In this document: positions 6,945 to 13,576 of the stretch, in pieces
Numbering within the stretch: position 1 is the stretch's first letter
How the letters are laid out: each line of letters opens with the position of its first letter
Assembly (NCBI GenBank): GCA_012728025.1
Contig: JAAYFX010000066.1
Span: 1 to 16,204 of the forward strand
Reading direction: 5' to 3'
Length of the DNA: 16,204 nucleotides
From: Clostridiales bacterium
GTDB lineage: Bacteria > Bacillota > Clostridia > Oscillospirales > Oscillospiraceae
Notes under the pieces: generated by a model
Database searches by the model: none
What the model was told of the DNA's origin: nothing
What the model saw: the letters and a program-made list of their open reading frames with translations, nothing else
Made by a program: the position numbers and the translations under genes

Positions 6945-8918
6945 TTAAGTCCGCAGTTTGAAGCCTGCAATCATTTCTTTCAGAAGTTGGGCCTGACTGC
7001 TCATCTCCTCACTGGTGGCCGCACTTTCCTCCGAGGTTGCAGCGTTTAGCTGTACAACCTGAGATACTTGAGCAATTCCCTGATTTATCTGCTCTATGCC
7101 GGAGGCTTGTTCGTTAGACGCAGCCGCAATACCGTAGATTAAATCAGATATTTGCTCAATATCCTCCACGATTTGCTTTAAAGATTGGGCCGTTTCATCT
7201 GCAATCTTCGTGCCGTTTTCCGTCTTTTCAATTGAGCCTTCTATCATCTCGGTGGTTTCCTTAGCGGCATCTGCCGAACGTGCCGCAAGGTTCCGAACTT
7301 CCTCTGCCACGACTGCAAAACCCTTGCCGGCTTCTCCTGCTCGAGCTGCCTCAACAGCGGCATTGAGGGCCAAGATATTTGTCTGGAAGGCTATATCCTC
7401 GATAACCTTGATTACCTTGGAGATGTTTGCAGAGGCATCGTTAATCTCCTGCATGGCTCCCAGCATATCATCCATGCGCCGGTTGCCCTGCTCCGCATTG
7501 GATTTTGTGGTTTCCACCAAGCTGCTTGCCTGATTTGCGCTGTCTGCGTTCTGCTTGGTTTGTTCAGAGATTTCCTCCATAGCGGCAGAAAGCTCTTCCA
7601 CAGAGCTTGCCTGCTCAGTGGCACCCTGACTAAGAGACTGGGCACCTGCCGCCACTTGGTCGGAGCCTGAAAATACCTGAGCGGCAGCAGAGTCAATCTG
7701 AAGTAAGGTTGAGTTAAGATTGCCTAAAGTGCCCTCCATGGCAACCTTAAGCTTTGCAAAAAGTCCGGAATATTCCTTTTGAAGCTCAACAGTCAAATCT
7801 CCATCTGAAATATGCTCCAAGGTTTCCGCAATTTCATCGATATATTCTTGATAGTTTGTAAGGCGATGCAGAGTTTCGTTAAAAGCCTGAGCAAGCTGGC
7901 CAACCTCATCCTTGGAATTTACCGTCAAGGTAACATCGAATTTGCCTGCCGCAATCTCCTGTGCCGCTACTGTTACCCTTTTAATCAACTTTGCAATGCC
8001 GGAGCTGACGAAAAGAGTTACTACTATGCCTATGACACAGGCAATGACGACAAATATTATCATCTTTACGCCCAAGGCACGGGATTCCTCAAGAACTTCA
8101 TCTTTTGTAACGCCAAAGGCAACAATCCACTGCGTTCCCTCAATGCGAGCAAAGCCAACTAGCTTTTCCACTCCCTCATAAGTATAAGAGCCGCTGCCGG
8201 CTGTTCGGGTAATCATCTTTTGAGTAAGCTCTCCCAATGGGCGCAGAGACTCGTCAGTTTTCATGTTTTCAATATCGTTATCTTGTGCCAAAACCAAGTC
8301 GGTATTTTTATGGGCAACGGTTACGCCCTGATTGTTTACCATATAAGCATAGCCGGTGTTTCTGTAATTCACATTGCTTATAATATCACTTAGGGCCCGC
8401 CCGTCTCTCCTGCCATAGACAACGCCAACGATTTTCCCGTTCTCATAAACAGGGGAAGCGAAGATTAAAACCAGCTCTCCTGTGGCACTGCTAATCAGCA
8501 AGTCGGAAACGGCAGCTTCGCCATTTAGGGCGGTTTGGAAATATTCACGACTAGCTATATTGGTTGTCTCTCGGGCTGAATTAAAAACGGTAGCATCACC
8601 GTTTTTATCCGCAAAAGCAATTGCAAGATAGCCTGCACGTTTTGCCTCTGCTTCAAAAAAACTTACTTTTTCAGCAAAGCTTAATTCCTCATCAATCAAT
8701 ATGGGGTTTTGCGCCAAAGAACTTATATATCCAAGCTGCCAGTTTATCCTTGCCTGAACATACTTAGCCTCCTGATTGGCCATTTCCATTATATCCCGAT
8801 AGGCATCCTCAGTTACGTTATTTGTAACGGTAATATAGGAAAGCACACCAAGCCCCACAGTTAAGACCAAAACAAGAGCTGTAAAAGCAAGCAAGAGCTT
8901 CCATTTAATTGATTTCAT
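6945..8918 (-). CDS. Methyl-accepting chemotaxis protein with dCache sensor
   Basis: A 657-residue transmembrane chemoreceptor. Helix TM1 is at about 8-31. A periplasm-side double Cache sensor spans about 35-275, with SREYFQTAL (123-131) and a SPVYENGKIVGVVYG block (155-169). It lacks the RxWY signature I associate with amino-acid dCache sensors, so the ligand is open. TM2 is at 286-309, HAMP at about 305-355, and a second HAMP-like segment at about 360-405. The signalling domain runs from about 410 to the end, with the invariant hairpin tip around EDIAFQTNILALNAAVEAAR (507-526). EE pairs near 441-449 are candidate methylation sites. The C-terminus (AGFKLRT) lacks the NWETF-type tether pentapeptide. 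An AAGGAG site (complement of 8927-8932) lies eight bases before the ATG. No che genes are adjacent, so it is an orphan receptor locus. Confidence 0.95.
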   Translation of the reverse strand: MKSIKWKLLLAFTALVLVLTVGLGVLSYITVTNNVTEDAYRDIMEMANQEAKYVQARINWQLGYISSLAQNPILIDEELSFAEKVSFFEAEAKRAGYLAIAFADKNGDATVFNSARETTNIASREYFQTALNGEAAVSDLLISSATGELVLIFASPVYENGKIVGVVYGRRDGRALSDIISNVNYRNTGYAYMVNNQGVTVAHKNTDLVLAQDNDIENMKTDESLRPLGELTQKMITRTAGSGSYTYEGVEKLVGFARIEGTQWIVAFGVTKDEVLEESRALGVKMIIFVVIACVIGIVVTLFVSSGIAKLIKRVTVAAQEIAAGKFDVTLTVNSKDEVGQLAQAFNETLHRLTNYQEYIDEIAETLEHISDGDLTVELQKEYSGLFAKLKVAMEGTLGNLNSTLLQIDSAAAQVFSGSDQVAAGAQSLSQGATEQASSVEELSAAMEEISEQTKQNADSANQASSLVETTKSNAEQGNRRMDDMLGAMQEINDASANISKVIKVIEDIAFQTNILALNAAVEAARAGEAGKGFAVVAEEVRNLAARSADAAKETTEMIEGSIEKTENGTKIADETAQSLKQIVEDIEQISDLIYGIAAASNEQASGIEQINQGIAQVSQVVQLNAATSEESAATSEEMSSQAQLLKEMIAGFKLRT

Positions 8919-9185
8919 ACGCTCATCTCCTTAATCCTTCTCAATACATATCCTTTGTGTTACTATTCTTCTGTTTTTAAAAATAAAGACCTGAACTATG
9001 AAAAATGCCATGCGATTTCTTTGTATTTAACCTTGCTTCCATTCAGCAAACCGGTTATAGGAATTTTGGATAGCAGAGTGGAATTATTTAAATCTGAAAA
9101 TCTGGAATGTGAAGCAACATTGGCAAATACAAGGTCTGTCTGTGTTTTGCGTTGCGTGGAGTTTATAACTATAAATTGTTAATCC

Positions 9186-9259
9186 ACTGAAGCTGCGGCT
9201 CCTCTTCACCAGCGCCCCTAGCTTTGGGTGACTGCCCCCAGAAGGCTTGTAAACCTTCT
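9186..9259 (-). ncRNA. Candidate structured 5' leader RNA of the chemoreceptor gene (class unknown)
   Basis: Within an AT-rich 730-bp gap, 9186-9245 is about 63% G+C by my count (38 of 60). Read on the - strand it starts just after a TATAAT box and can form several nested hairpins. These include a 6-bp stem (9254-9259 with 9240-9245), GGG/CCC at 9235-9237 with 9226-9228, and AAGCT/AGCTT (9220-9224 with 9190-9194) enclosing GGC/GCC. The receptor ATG is about 270 bases further on. Parts (CAAAGCTA, AGCCGCAG) recall cyclic-di-GMP-I aptamers, which are common before such genes, but the GAAA-capped stem and GGACGC core are missing. No class is claimed. Confidence 0.35.
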
Positions 9260-9261
9260 AG

Positions 9262-9267
9262 ATTATA
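9262..9267 (-). promoter_or_regulatory. Possible -10 box (TATAAT) upstream of the chemoreceptor leader
   Basis: The - strand reads TATAAT here, a full match to the -10 consensus. It is placed so that transcription would begin at the first hairpin of the GC-rich leader. No convincing -35 is seen at 16-18 bases (best CATAAA), so the call is weak. Confidence 0.35.
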
Positions 9268-9568
9268 CTTGACTTTACAGGTAATTTATGTCCTCACCAT
9301 CTTTCCTCTTAATATTGTTAATCGTATTTTGCTTGGCTTATAAAATTATTTAGATTGGTAGCGACTTACTTTAAAAAAGTATACTTACTTTCAGTATATC
9401 ACTTATAATGGCATATTTCAACAAATTTAGACATCATGTGCAGTCTTTTTTATTCCAGAAAAAGGTGGGATTATAATAGTACAGATGTGGATGTGGAAGC
9501 CAAGGTAAGCCTAGGCTCAGGTCTTGCTGGTTAAGGAAAGTTTTATACAATCATCAAAATAGTGCCAA
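9268..9568. other. AT-rich gap without a supported gene
   Basis: About 300 bases lie between the chemoreceptor leader and the terminator of the GIY-YIG/ArsC gene. I see only short open frames without ribosome sites, such as a 32-codon frame at 9436-9534. The stretch may hold decayed coding sequence, but nothing is recognisable. Confidence 0.5.
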
Positions 9569-9617
9569 TATAAATAAAGCTAAGCTCTATTATATTTAGA
9601 GCTTAGCTTTATTTATA
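9569..9617 (-). terminator. Terminator of the GIY-YIG/ArsC gene
   Basis: A perfect 21-bp stem (9569-9589 with 9597-9617) has a 7-base loop. It lies 34 bases after the stop codon of the - strand gene. The distal arm on that strand is itself U-rich (ends UUUAUUUAUA), but no long U run follows it. Confidence 0.7.
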
Positions 9618-9650
9618 AAAACAAGGTATCAATCCATAAAGGGTAGGGGG

Positions 9651-9998
9651 CTAGAGTTTTTCTTCCCACTCTTCCTCTTTAAAGCTCAAAAGCACAAAAT
9701 CGCCGCCTACCAAAATCGGACGTTTCACAAGCATACCATCGGTGGAAAGAAGCTTAAACTGCTCGTCCTCCGTCATATCAGAAAGTTTTTTTGATAGCCC
9801 CAAGGCCCTGTATTGCTGGCCGCTGGTGTTAAAAAAGCGCTTTAAGGGCAGTCCGCTTTTTTCATGCCAGTCCCGAAGCTCGGCTTCACTGGGGTTTTCA
9901 GTTTTAATATCCCGAAAGTCGTATTTTATGCCTTTATCGTCCAGAAAAGCTTTTGCCTTTCGGCAGGTTGTGCATCTGTTATAGCAAATGAAAAGCAT
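9651..9998 (-). CDS. ArsC/Spx-family protein from internal start (115 aa)
   Basis: The ATG at codon 106 of the longer frame begins exactly where ArsC/Spx-family proteins begin (MLFICYNRCTTC). It is preceded at seven bases by a perfect GGAGG. The product is 115 residues, the normal family length, with a C9-x-x-C12 pair and an RPI motif. Members include thioredoxin-coupled arsenate reductases and the Spx/MgsR RNA-polymerase-binding stress regulators. The CxxC favours a redox switch or thiol role, but the sequence does not decide between these. I think this protein is made independently, whether or not the fused form is also made. It shares the terminator at 9569-9617. Confidence 0.7.
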   Translation of the reverse strand: MLFICYNRCTTCRKAKAFLDDKGIKYDFRDIKTENPSEAELRDWHEKSGLPLKRFFNTSGQQYRALGLSKKLSDMTEDEQFKLLSTDGMLVKRPILVGGDFVLLSFKEEEWEEKL

Positions 9999-10313
9999 GA
10001 TAATTCCTCCATTATAACTTATATTAATTCGGGTATAGTCGGAAAGGTAAGGCTCTTTTGGCATATCACCTATAATGAGACGCTCCTTTTCAGGTTTGCT
10101 AAGTGCCTTAAGCCGATACTCCAGCTTAGATGCCTCCGACCTTCCTTTAGACTGCCAAGCCGCTTCATAACCCAGAGGGCGGCGCAAGGCTGTATATTTT
10201 GCGCCTTTACCGCCTTTACCCTGATGCTCGCAAAAGCGGCGGGAAAGATTTGTTGTTATTCCAGTGTAAAGGCTGCCGCCCTCACAGCGGAGAATATAGG
10301 TGTAATATGCCAT
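9651..10313 (-). CDS. GIY-YIG endonuclease-like domain read through into an ArsC/Spx-family domain
   Basis: A 220-residue continuous frame. Residues 1-82 are a complete GIY-YIG domain of the small YhbQ/UPF0213 type: YTYILRC (4-10), YTGIT (16-20), R25/R26, H30, and LEYRLKALSKPEKERLI (64-80) with E65 in the usual metal-binding position. A linker of about 23 residues follows. Residues 106-220 are a full-length ArsC/Spx-like protein with a C114-x-x-C117 redox pair (RCTTCRKA) and the KRPILVGG block (197-204). GIY-YIG proteins of this type normally end near residue 80-100, so the stop codon appears to be missing or replaced. The start ATG has a GGGGTGAG site (complement of 10319-10326). A natural fusion and a lost stop between two neighbouring genes look the same in the sequence. 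Both domains look intact. Confidence 0.78.
   Translation of the reverse strand: MAYYTYILRCEGGSLYTGITTNLSRRFCEHQGKGGKGAKYTALRRPLGYEAAWQSKGRSEASKLEYRLKALSKPEKERLIIGDMPKEPYLSDYTRINISYNGGIIMLFICYNRCTTCRKAKAFLDDKGIKYDFRDIKTENPSEAELRDWHEKSGLPLKRFFNTSGQQYRALGLSKKLSDMTEDEQFKLLSTDGMLVKRPILVGGDFVLLSFKEEEWEEKL
10006..10010 (-). promoter_or_regulatory. Internal ribosome binding site for the ArsC-like protein
   Basis: GGAGG on the - strand lies seven bases before an ATG that starts a full-length ArsC-family domain. It decides in favour of an internal start inside the longer fused frame. Confidence 0.75.
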
Positions 10314-10570
10314 TTTATCTCACCCCAAACTATATTTATTTGCATAAAGTATAACACAAGCCTTTGGAAAACACATCAGCCTTGCTATGCTCTTTGAGAA
10401 AGCCTGCTTATTTACCAATCCACCCGTCTATTTAAAACAAAAATTAACAAAAATTTTATAAATTAAAAAATCGTGAATATAGTAGAGATTTCATAAGACT
10501 TGTGTTAATATGTATTAAATTAATGAAGAAAACTTAGAAAACTTCTTAAAAGACATTACGACTATTGCGG

Positions 10571-10601
10571 AGTTTAAATAAGCTTTGGCTTATTCAAAAC
10601 T
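10571..10601 (+). promoter_or_regulatory. Hairpin in the leader region of the ATP synthase operon
   Basis: AATAAGC (10577-10583) pairs with GCTTATT (10588-10594) around a TTTG loop. After a small mismatch, AGTTT/AAACT extend the stem. No T run follows, so it is not a normal terminator. The 10314-10692 gap around it is very AT-rich. I see only weak promoter candidates (for example TTCATA 10490 with TATTAA 10513) and no gene. Confidence 0.35.
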
Positions 10602-10692
10602 TCCAAGATAGGATGCAGATAATATTATCATTCATTTGTGCCTCATTTTATTATATATGTCATATTCTTTTGACTGAAAGAGGTTATACAGT

Positions 10693-10923
10693 CTGAAAAA
10701 TCAACAGGAAGATAATAAAAAACCAAGTAAAGAATTTTTTCGTGCGTTATCCTTCTTCTCGCAAATCGGGATAACGATGGCAGCGTGCGTGCTAATCGGA
10801 GTGTTTTTGGGAAGATTTTTAGATAATCTTCTTGGCACTTCGCCATGGCTCCTGCTGCTTTTTTCTTTGCTGGGGGCAGGGGCTGCCTTTAAAACTCTCC
10901 TTGATTTGGGACAAAAAAAATAA
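10693..10923 (+). CDS. atpZ: AtpZ/AtpI-family accessory subunit of F1Fo ATP synthase, CTG start
   Basis: A 76-residue membrane protein at the head of the atp operon. After a charged N-terminus (KNQQEDNKKPSKEFF) come two helices: SFFSQIGITMAACVLIGVFL (about 20-39) and PWLLLLFSLLGAGAAF (about 51-66). The connecting GRFLDNLLGTSPW is typical of AtpZ. AtpZ and AtpI are small proteins tied to Fo assembly and c-ring handling. No ATG or GTG fits: the frame is closed by TGA at 10675 and the first ATG inside (10777) would remove helix 1. The best start is CTG at 10693, nine bases after an AGAGG site (10679-10683). Because of the non-standard start, automated calls may miss this gene. The stop is 22 bases before atpI. 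Confidence 0.8.
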   Translation: MKNQQEDNKKPSKEFFRALSFFSQIGITMAACVLIGVFLGRFLDNLLGTSPWLLLLFSLLGAGAAFKTLLDLGQKK

Positions 10924-10945
10924 CTATAAACTTGAAGGGTGACTT

Positions 10946-11329
10946 ATGAAACCGACACAGCTTGCCAAAAAGATGATTTTAATAATCTGCGTTTTAATGC
11001 TGATTTTCATGGCCGCCTCTGCAATCTATTACCGCAGCTTGGCTTGTCTGCCTTTCATATATGGTTGCCTGCTTGGCGGTGCTCTAAGCTCATATAAGGT
11101 TATACTACTTGATAAGACTGTGGACAAGGCTCTCGGTCTTGAGCAAAGCACTGCCGATAACTATGTAAAGCTCCAACATTTGCTTCGGTTTTTCCTAAGC
11201 GCCGCTGTGTTGGTGGCAGCCGCTCTTGTTCCCGCAATCAGCCTTTGGGGGGCTGTGGCAGGCGTGTTCTCTTTTCAGCTATCCTTATATGTTTTAAGGC
11301 TTACCGAAAAGTTTTCCGAAAAAAACTGA
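10946..11329 (+). CDS. atpI: ATP synthase protein I
   Basis: A 127-residue hydrophobic protein of the ATP synthase I family, normal length. Four membrane segments are visible: about 9-28, 33-52, 77-95 and 98-118. A short charged loop (DKTVDKALGLEQSTADN) separates the helix pairs, and the C-terminus (TEKFSEKN) is charged. AtpI is a non-stoichiometric assembly factor that helps build the c ring in some bacteria. Sequence conservation is low in this family, so the call rests on size, topology and position between atpZ and atpB. The ATG follows a GAAGGGTG site. The next gene starts 41 bases downstream. Confidence 0.85.
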   Translation: MKPTQLAKKMILIICVLMLIFMAASAIYYRSLACLPFIYGCLLGGALSSYKVILLDKTVDKALGLEQSTADNYVKLQHLLRFFLSAAVLVAAALVPAISLWGAVAGVFSFQLSLYVLRLTEKFSEKN

Positions 11330-11370
11330 GGGCAGCTTTTTAGGGCTGGCAAACAGGGGGTGATTTTCAC

Positions 11371-12048
11371 TTGGATTTTAATATTGATAACCTTTGGGTT
11401 CTGGAAATAGCAGGAGTAGAAATTTGGATTACCCGCACAATAGTAAACACATGGATTATCATGCTGTTGCTTTCAGCTCTTGCGATTTTTGTCCGAATAA
11501 AACTGAAAAGCTTTAAAGAAATACCCAAAGGCTTCCAAAACGCTGTGGAAGCTGTTGTAGAGACATTCGACAACTTCGTAAAAAACTCCGGAGGGGAAAA
11601 GCTTATGCCCTTAGGGAAATGGTTTTTTACGGTCTTTGTGTTTATTTTCAGCTCTAGCATCAGCGGTGTATTTGGCCTTAGACCGCCAACGGCAGACTGG
11701 GCAACCACTTTTGCCCTTGCTTTTGCAACCTTCATTTTAATACATTCCATGGGTGTGAAGTATCGCAAAACAGAATATTTAAAAGGCTTTTTTGAGCCGC
11801 ATCCCATATTCTTTCCCCTAAACTTTATAGGGGAGCTGGCCACACCGATTTCCCTCAGCTTCCGTCTTTTTGGCAACGTGCTGGCGGGACTCATACTAAT
11901 GACCCTTTATTATTCTTTGGTACCCTTGGTTTTACAACTTGGAATTCCCGCTGTGCTCCATGGTTACTTTGACCTTTTAATGGGTGCTATACAAACCTAT
12001 ATTTTCGGTGTTCTGAGCATTATGTTTATAAGGGGCGCCGCCGAATAG
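11371..12048 (+). CDS. atpB: F1Fo ATP synthase subunit a
   Basis: A 225-residue stator membrane subunit that, with the c ring, forms the ion path. The start is TTG, seven bases after an AGGGGGTGA site (11355-11363). The core LSFRLFGNVLAG (162-172) contains R165, the essential arginine that meets the c-subunit carboxylate. Q208 in GAIQTYIF is in the last helix, where E. coli has Q252. An early PTADW block and the FFEPHPIFFPLNFIGE segment (140-155) are standard for bacterial subunit a. Length is at the short end of the family. It lies between atpI and atpE as usual. Confidence 0.95.
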   Translation: MDFNIDNLWVLEIAGVEIWITRTIVNTWIIMLLLSALAIFVRIKLKSFKEIPKGFQNAVEAVVETFDNFVKNSGGEKLMPLGKWFFTVFVFIFSSSISGVFGLRPPTADWATTFALAFATFILIHSMGVKYRKTEYLKGFFEPHPIFFPLNFIGELATPISLSFRLFGNVLAGLILMTLYYSLVPLVLQLGIPAVLHGYFDLLMGAIQTYIFGVLSIMFIRGAAE

Positions 12049-12108
12049 CGCAGCTTATAAACAGGCAACTTATAAAATTATAAAAATCACTTATTGGAGG
12101 AATTTTTT

Positions 12109-12387
12109 ATGCAGGACCCCTTAGCTTTTATCATTGCCATTGCCCATATCGCCGCAGCTTTAGCATCTTTAAACGGCATTCTGACAACCCTTGGACAGGG
12201 CAAGGTTGCATCAACGGCCATTGAGTCCATGGCCCGCCAGCCAGAGGCTTCCGACTCAATCAGAAGCGCCATGTTTATTGGACTTGCCATGGGAGAAACA
12301 TCTGGTATATACGGACTTCTTATTGCAATTATCATGCTTTTTGCAAATCCTTTGGTCAGTATCTATATCCAGCAGATGGCCGGATAA
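12109..12387 (+). CDS. atpE: F1Fo ATP synthase subunit c (probably Na+ type)
   Basis: A 92-residue two-helix proteolipid that forms the rotor ring. I start it at ATG 12109 because a GGAGG site (12096-12100) lies eight bases upstream; an in-frame TTG at 12094 overlaps that site. The polar loop ESMARQPEA (39-47) is canonical. The ion-carrying carboxylate is E63 in GETSGIYGL. Aligned by eye to the Na+ c subunit of Ilyobacter tartaricus, the Na+ ligands are present: Q30 (Q32), E63 (E65), T64 (S66) and Y68 (Y70). Helix 1 is odd: the GxGxGxG run is reduced to G23-x-L25-x-T27-x-G29, and H13 and N22 are polar residues in the membrane segment. An unusual gap with two hairpins follows before atpF. Confidence 0.95.
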   Translation: MQDPLAFIIAIAHIAAALASLNGILTTLGQGKVASTAIESMARQPEASDSIRSAMFIGLAMGETSGIYGLLIAIIMLFANPLVSIYIQQMAG

Positions 12388-12403
12388 GGCTTTGATTATT
12401 CCG

Positions 12404-12466
12404 GCGGGGCAAGCTCCCGCTTACACCAAAGGTAAAACAGTCGGCCGTAAAGCTCCCGTTTACGGC
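12404..12466 (+). repeat. Twin hairpins built on a direct repeat between atpE and atpF
   Basis: The 14-base unit AAGCTCCCG(C/T)TTAC occurs at 12411-12424 and 12450-12463. Hairpin 1 pairs 12404-12408 with 12416-12420 (GCGGG/CCCGC). Hairpin 2 pairs 12444-12451 with 12459-12466 (GCCGTAAA/TTTACGGC, 8 bp). Neither has a T run, so they are more likely RNA stability or processing elements than terminators. Confidence 0.55.
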
Positions 12467-12494
12467 AAATTCTTAAGAAGGGGGGCCTCTCAAT

Positions 12495-13049
12495 TTGAAC
12501 TTTGAAATTGCGCTTTTATCAGCTCTTGTGCCTGAGGGGCGTGTATTCGGGCTGGACCTGCAAACCCTTATAAGCATTGGAATAATGCTGTTTAACGTCC
12601 TTGTTCTATCTGCTGTCCTCGGATTTATTTTATATGAACCTGTTAAGGAATTTATGGCTAAACGCAGCGATAGAATAAGCGGGCAGCTTGACGATGCCCG
12701 AGAAAAAATGGCAGAGGCAGAAAGCCTTAAAGCCGAATATGAAAAAAGACTTGCAGAGATTGACGTGGAGCGCATAAAGATTTTGGAATCTGCCAGAAAA
12801 ACTGCCTCTGAAAGAAGTAGGAATATCGTGGATGAGGCCAGACATGAGGCGGCAACCATAAGACGCCATACTCAGGAGGGCGTTATCGCTGAAAGAGAAC
12901 GTCTTAAAGAGGAAACAAGGCTTTACATCATCGAACTATCCTCCCTTATGGCGGGAAAGTTTGTAGAACATTCCATCGATGCTGAAACTCAGGACAGGCT
13001 TTTTGATGAAACAATGGCCCAATTGGAGGAAGCAAGATGGCTCAGCTAA
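12495..13049 (+). CDS. atpF: F1Fo ATP synthase subunit b
   Basis: A 184-residue peripheral-stalk subunit. One membrane helix (about 24-45, ISIGIMLFNVLVLSAVLGFI) is followed by YEPVKEFMAKRSDRI, which is characteristic of b subunits. A long charged helix runs from about 58 to 155 and should form the coiled dimer. The start is TTG, set by an AGAAGGGGGG stretch (12476-12485) about nine bases upstream; no nearer ATG exists in frame. The 3' end overlaps atpH by 13 bases, so the two are coupled. The leader between atpE and this gene holds the twin hairpins. Confidence 0.93.
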   Translation: MNFEIALLSALVPEGRVFGLDLQTLISIGIMLFNVLVLSAVLGFILYEPVKEFMAKRSDRISGQLDDAREKMAEAESLKAEYEKRLAEIDVERIKILESARKTASERSRNIVDEARHEAATIRRHTQEGVIAERERLKEETRLYIIELSSLMAGKFVEHSIDAETQDRLFDETMAQLEEARWLS

Positions 13050-13576
13050 AAGACCGCTATGCCTCCGCTTTGTTTGACTTATCTATGGAAAGCGGAAGGC
13101 CGGAAAAGCACATGGAGCAAGCACTTTTGGTGCAAAGAGCCTTGGAAGTTGACGGATGTGAGGAGTTTTTGGCCCATCCTCATATTACCAATGAGGAAAA
13201 ATACGAATTTTTACAAAAACTTTTTGCAGGTAAAATATCAGATGATTTAATGGGGTTTTTATATCTGGCTGTGGACAAAAGTCGTGAGCAGACCATTGCT
13301 CCGGCTCTTGCCTCTTTTATCGATATGCTAAGCTTGCACAGCGGGAAGGTGACGGCAAGCGTTGTTTCCGCAACGGCTTTAAGTCAAAAGCAGCTTTCCG
13401 ACATTGGCAAATTGCTATCGCAAAAGCTTGATAAGCAGGTGGAAATAGAAGCTCAGGTAGACCCTGCTTTAATAGGCGGATTTTACATCCATGTGGAAGG
13501 GCGGCTTATTGACCGCACAGTGAGAACCCAGTTAAACAACATGAAAGACAGATTAAAAAGAGGGGGTGCCGAATGA
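13037..13576 (+). CDS. atpH: F1Fo ATP synthase subunit delta
   Basis: A 179-residue protein of normal length for the delta (OSCP) subunit, which links the F1 head to the b stalk. It begins MAQLKDRYASALFDLS, the family's typical N-terminal 'YAxALfdlA' block. The C-terminal segment PALIGGFYIHVEGRLIDRTV (about 144-163) with the conserved 'GG..i.v....iD.Sv' pattern is clear. The ATG lies inside the end of atpF (13-base overlap), with GGAGG ten bases upstream in the atpF coding sequence. Its TGA overlaps the atpA ATG by four bases. Confidence 0.95.
   Translation: MAQLKDRYASALFDLSMESGRPEKHMEQALLVQRALEVDGCEEFLAHPHITNEEKYEFLQKLFAGKISDDLMGFLYLAVDKSREQTIAPALASFIDMLSLHSGKVTASVVSATALSQKQLSDIGKLLSQKLDKQVEIEAQVDPALIGGFYIHVEGRLIDRTVRTQLNNMKDRLKRGGAE

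Noticed and set aside
8955..9182. 75-codon + strand open frame upstream of the chemoreceptor
   Set aside because: No ribosome site, no recognisable domain and biased composition. It lies opposite the expected leader of the - strand receptor gene.
9186..9259. Call as a cyclic-di-GMP-I riboswitch
   Set aside because: Only fragments match. The GAAA tetraloop stem and GGACGC element are missing, so the specific class is not claimed.
9409..9534. Short open frame with an ATG at 9436, ending DVDVEAKVSLGSGLAG
   Set aside because: The ending looks somewhat protein-like and could be a relic, but there is no ribosome site, no known domain and only 32 codons.
9864..10397. 177-codon + strand frame opposite the GIY-YIG/ArsC gene
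   Set aside because: It is antisense to two clear conserved domains and has no family features of its own.
10490..10518. Promoter for the ATP synthase operon (TTCATA, 17 bases, TATTAA)
   Set aside because: Only four of six bases match in each box within very AT-rich DNA, where such matches arise by chance.
12094..12108. Upstream TTG start for atpE
   Set aside because: The TTG overlaps the GGAGG that serves the ATG at 12109, and the added residues are not typical of c subunits.
12191..12505. 104-codon frame across atpE and the following gap
   Set aside because: It is a shifted-frame shadow of atpE, with no ribosome site or recognisable content.
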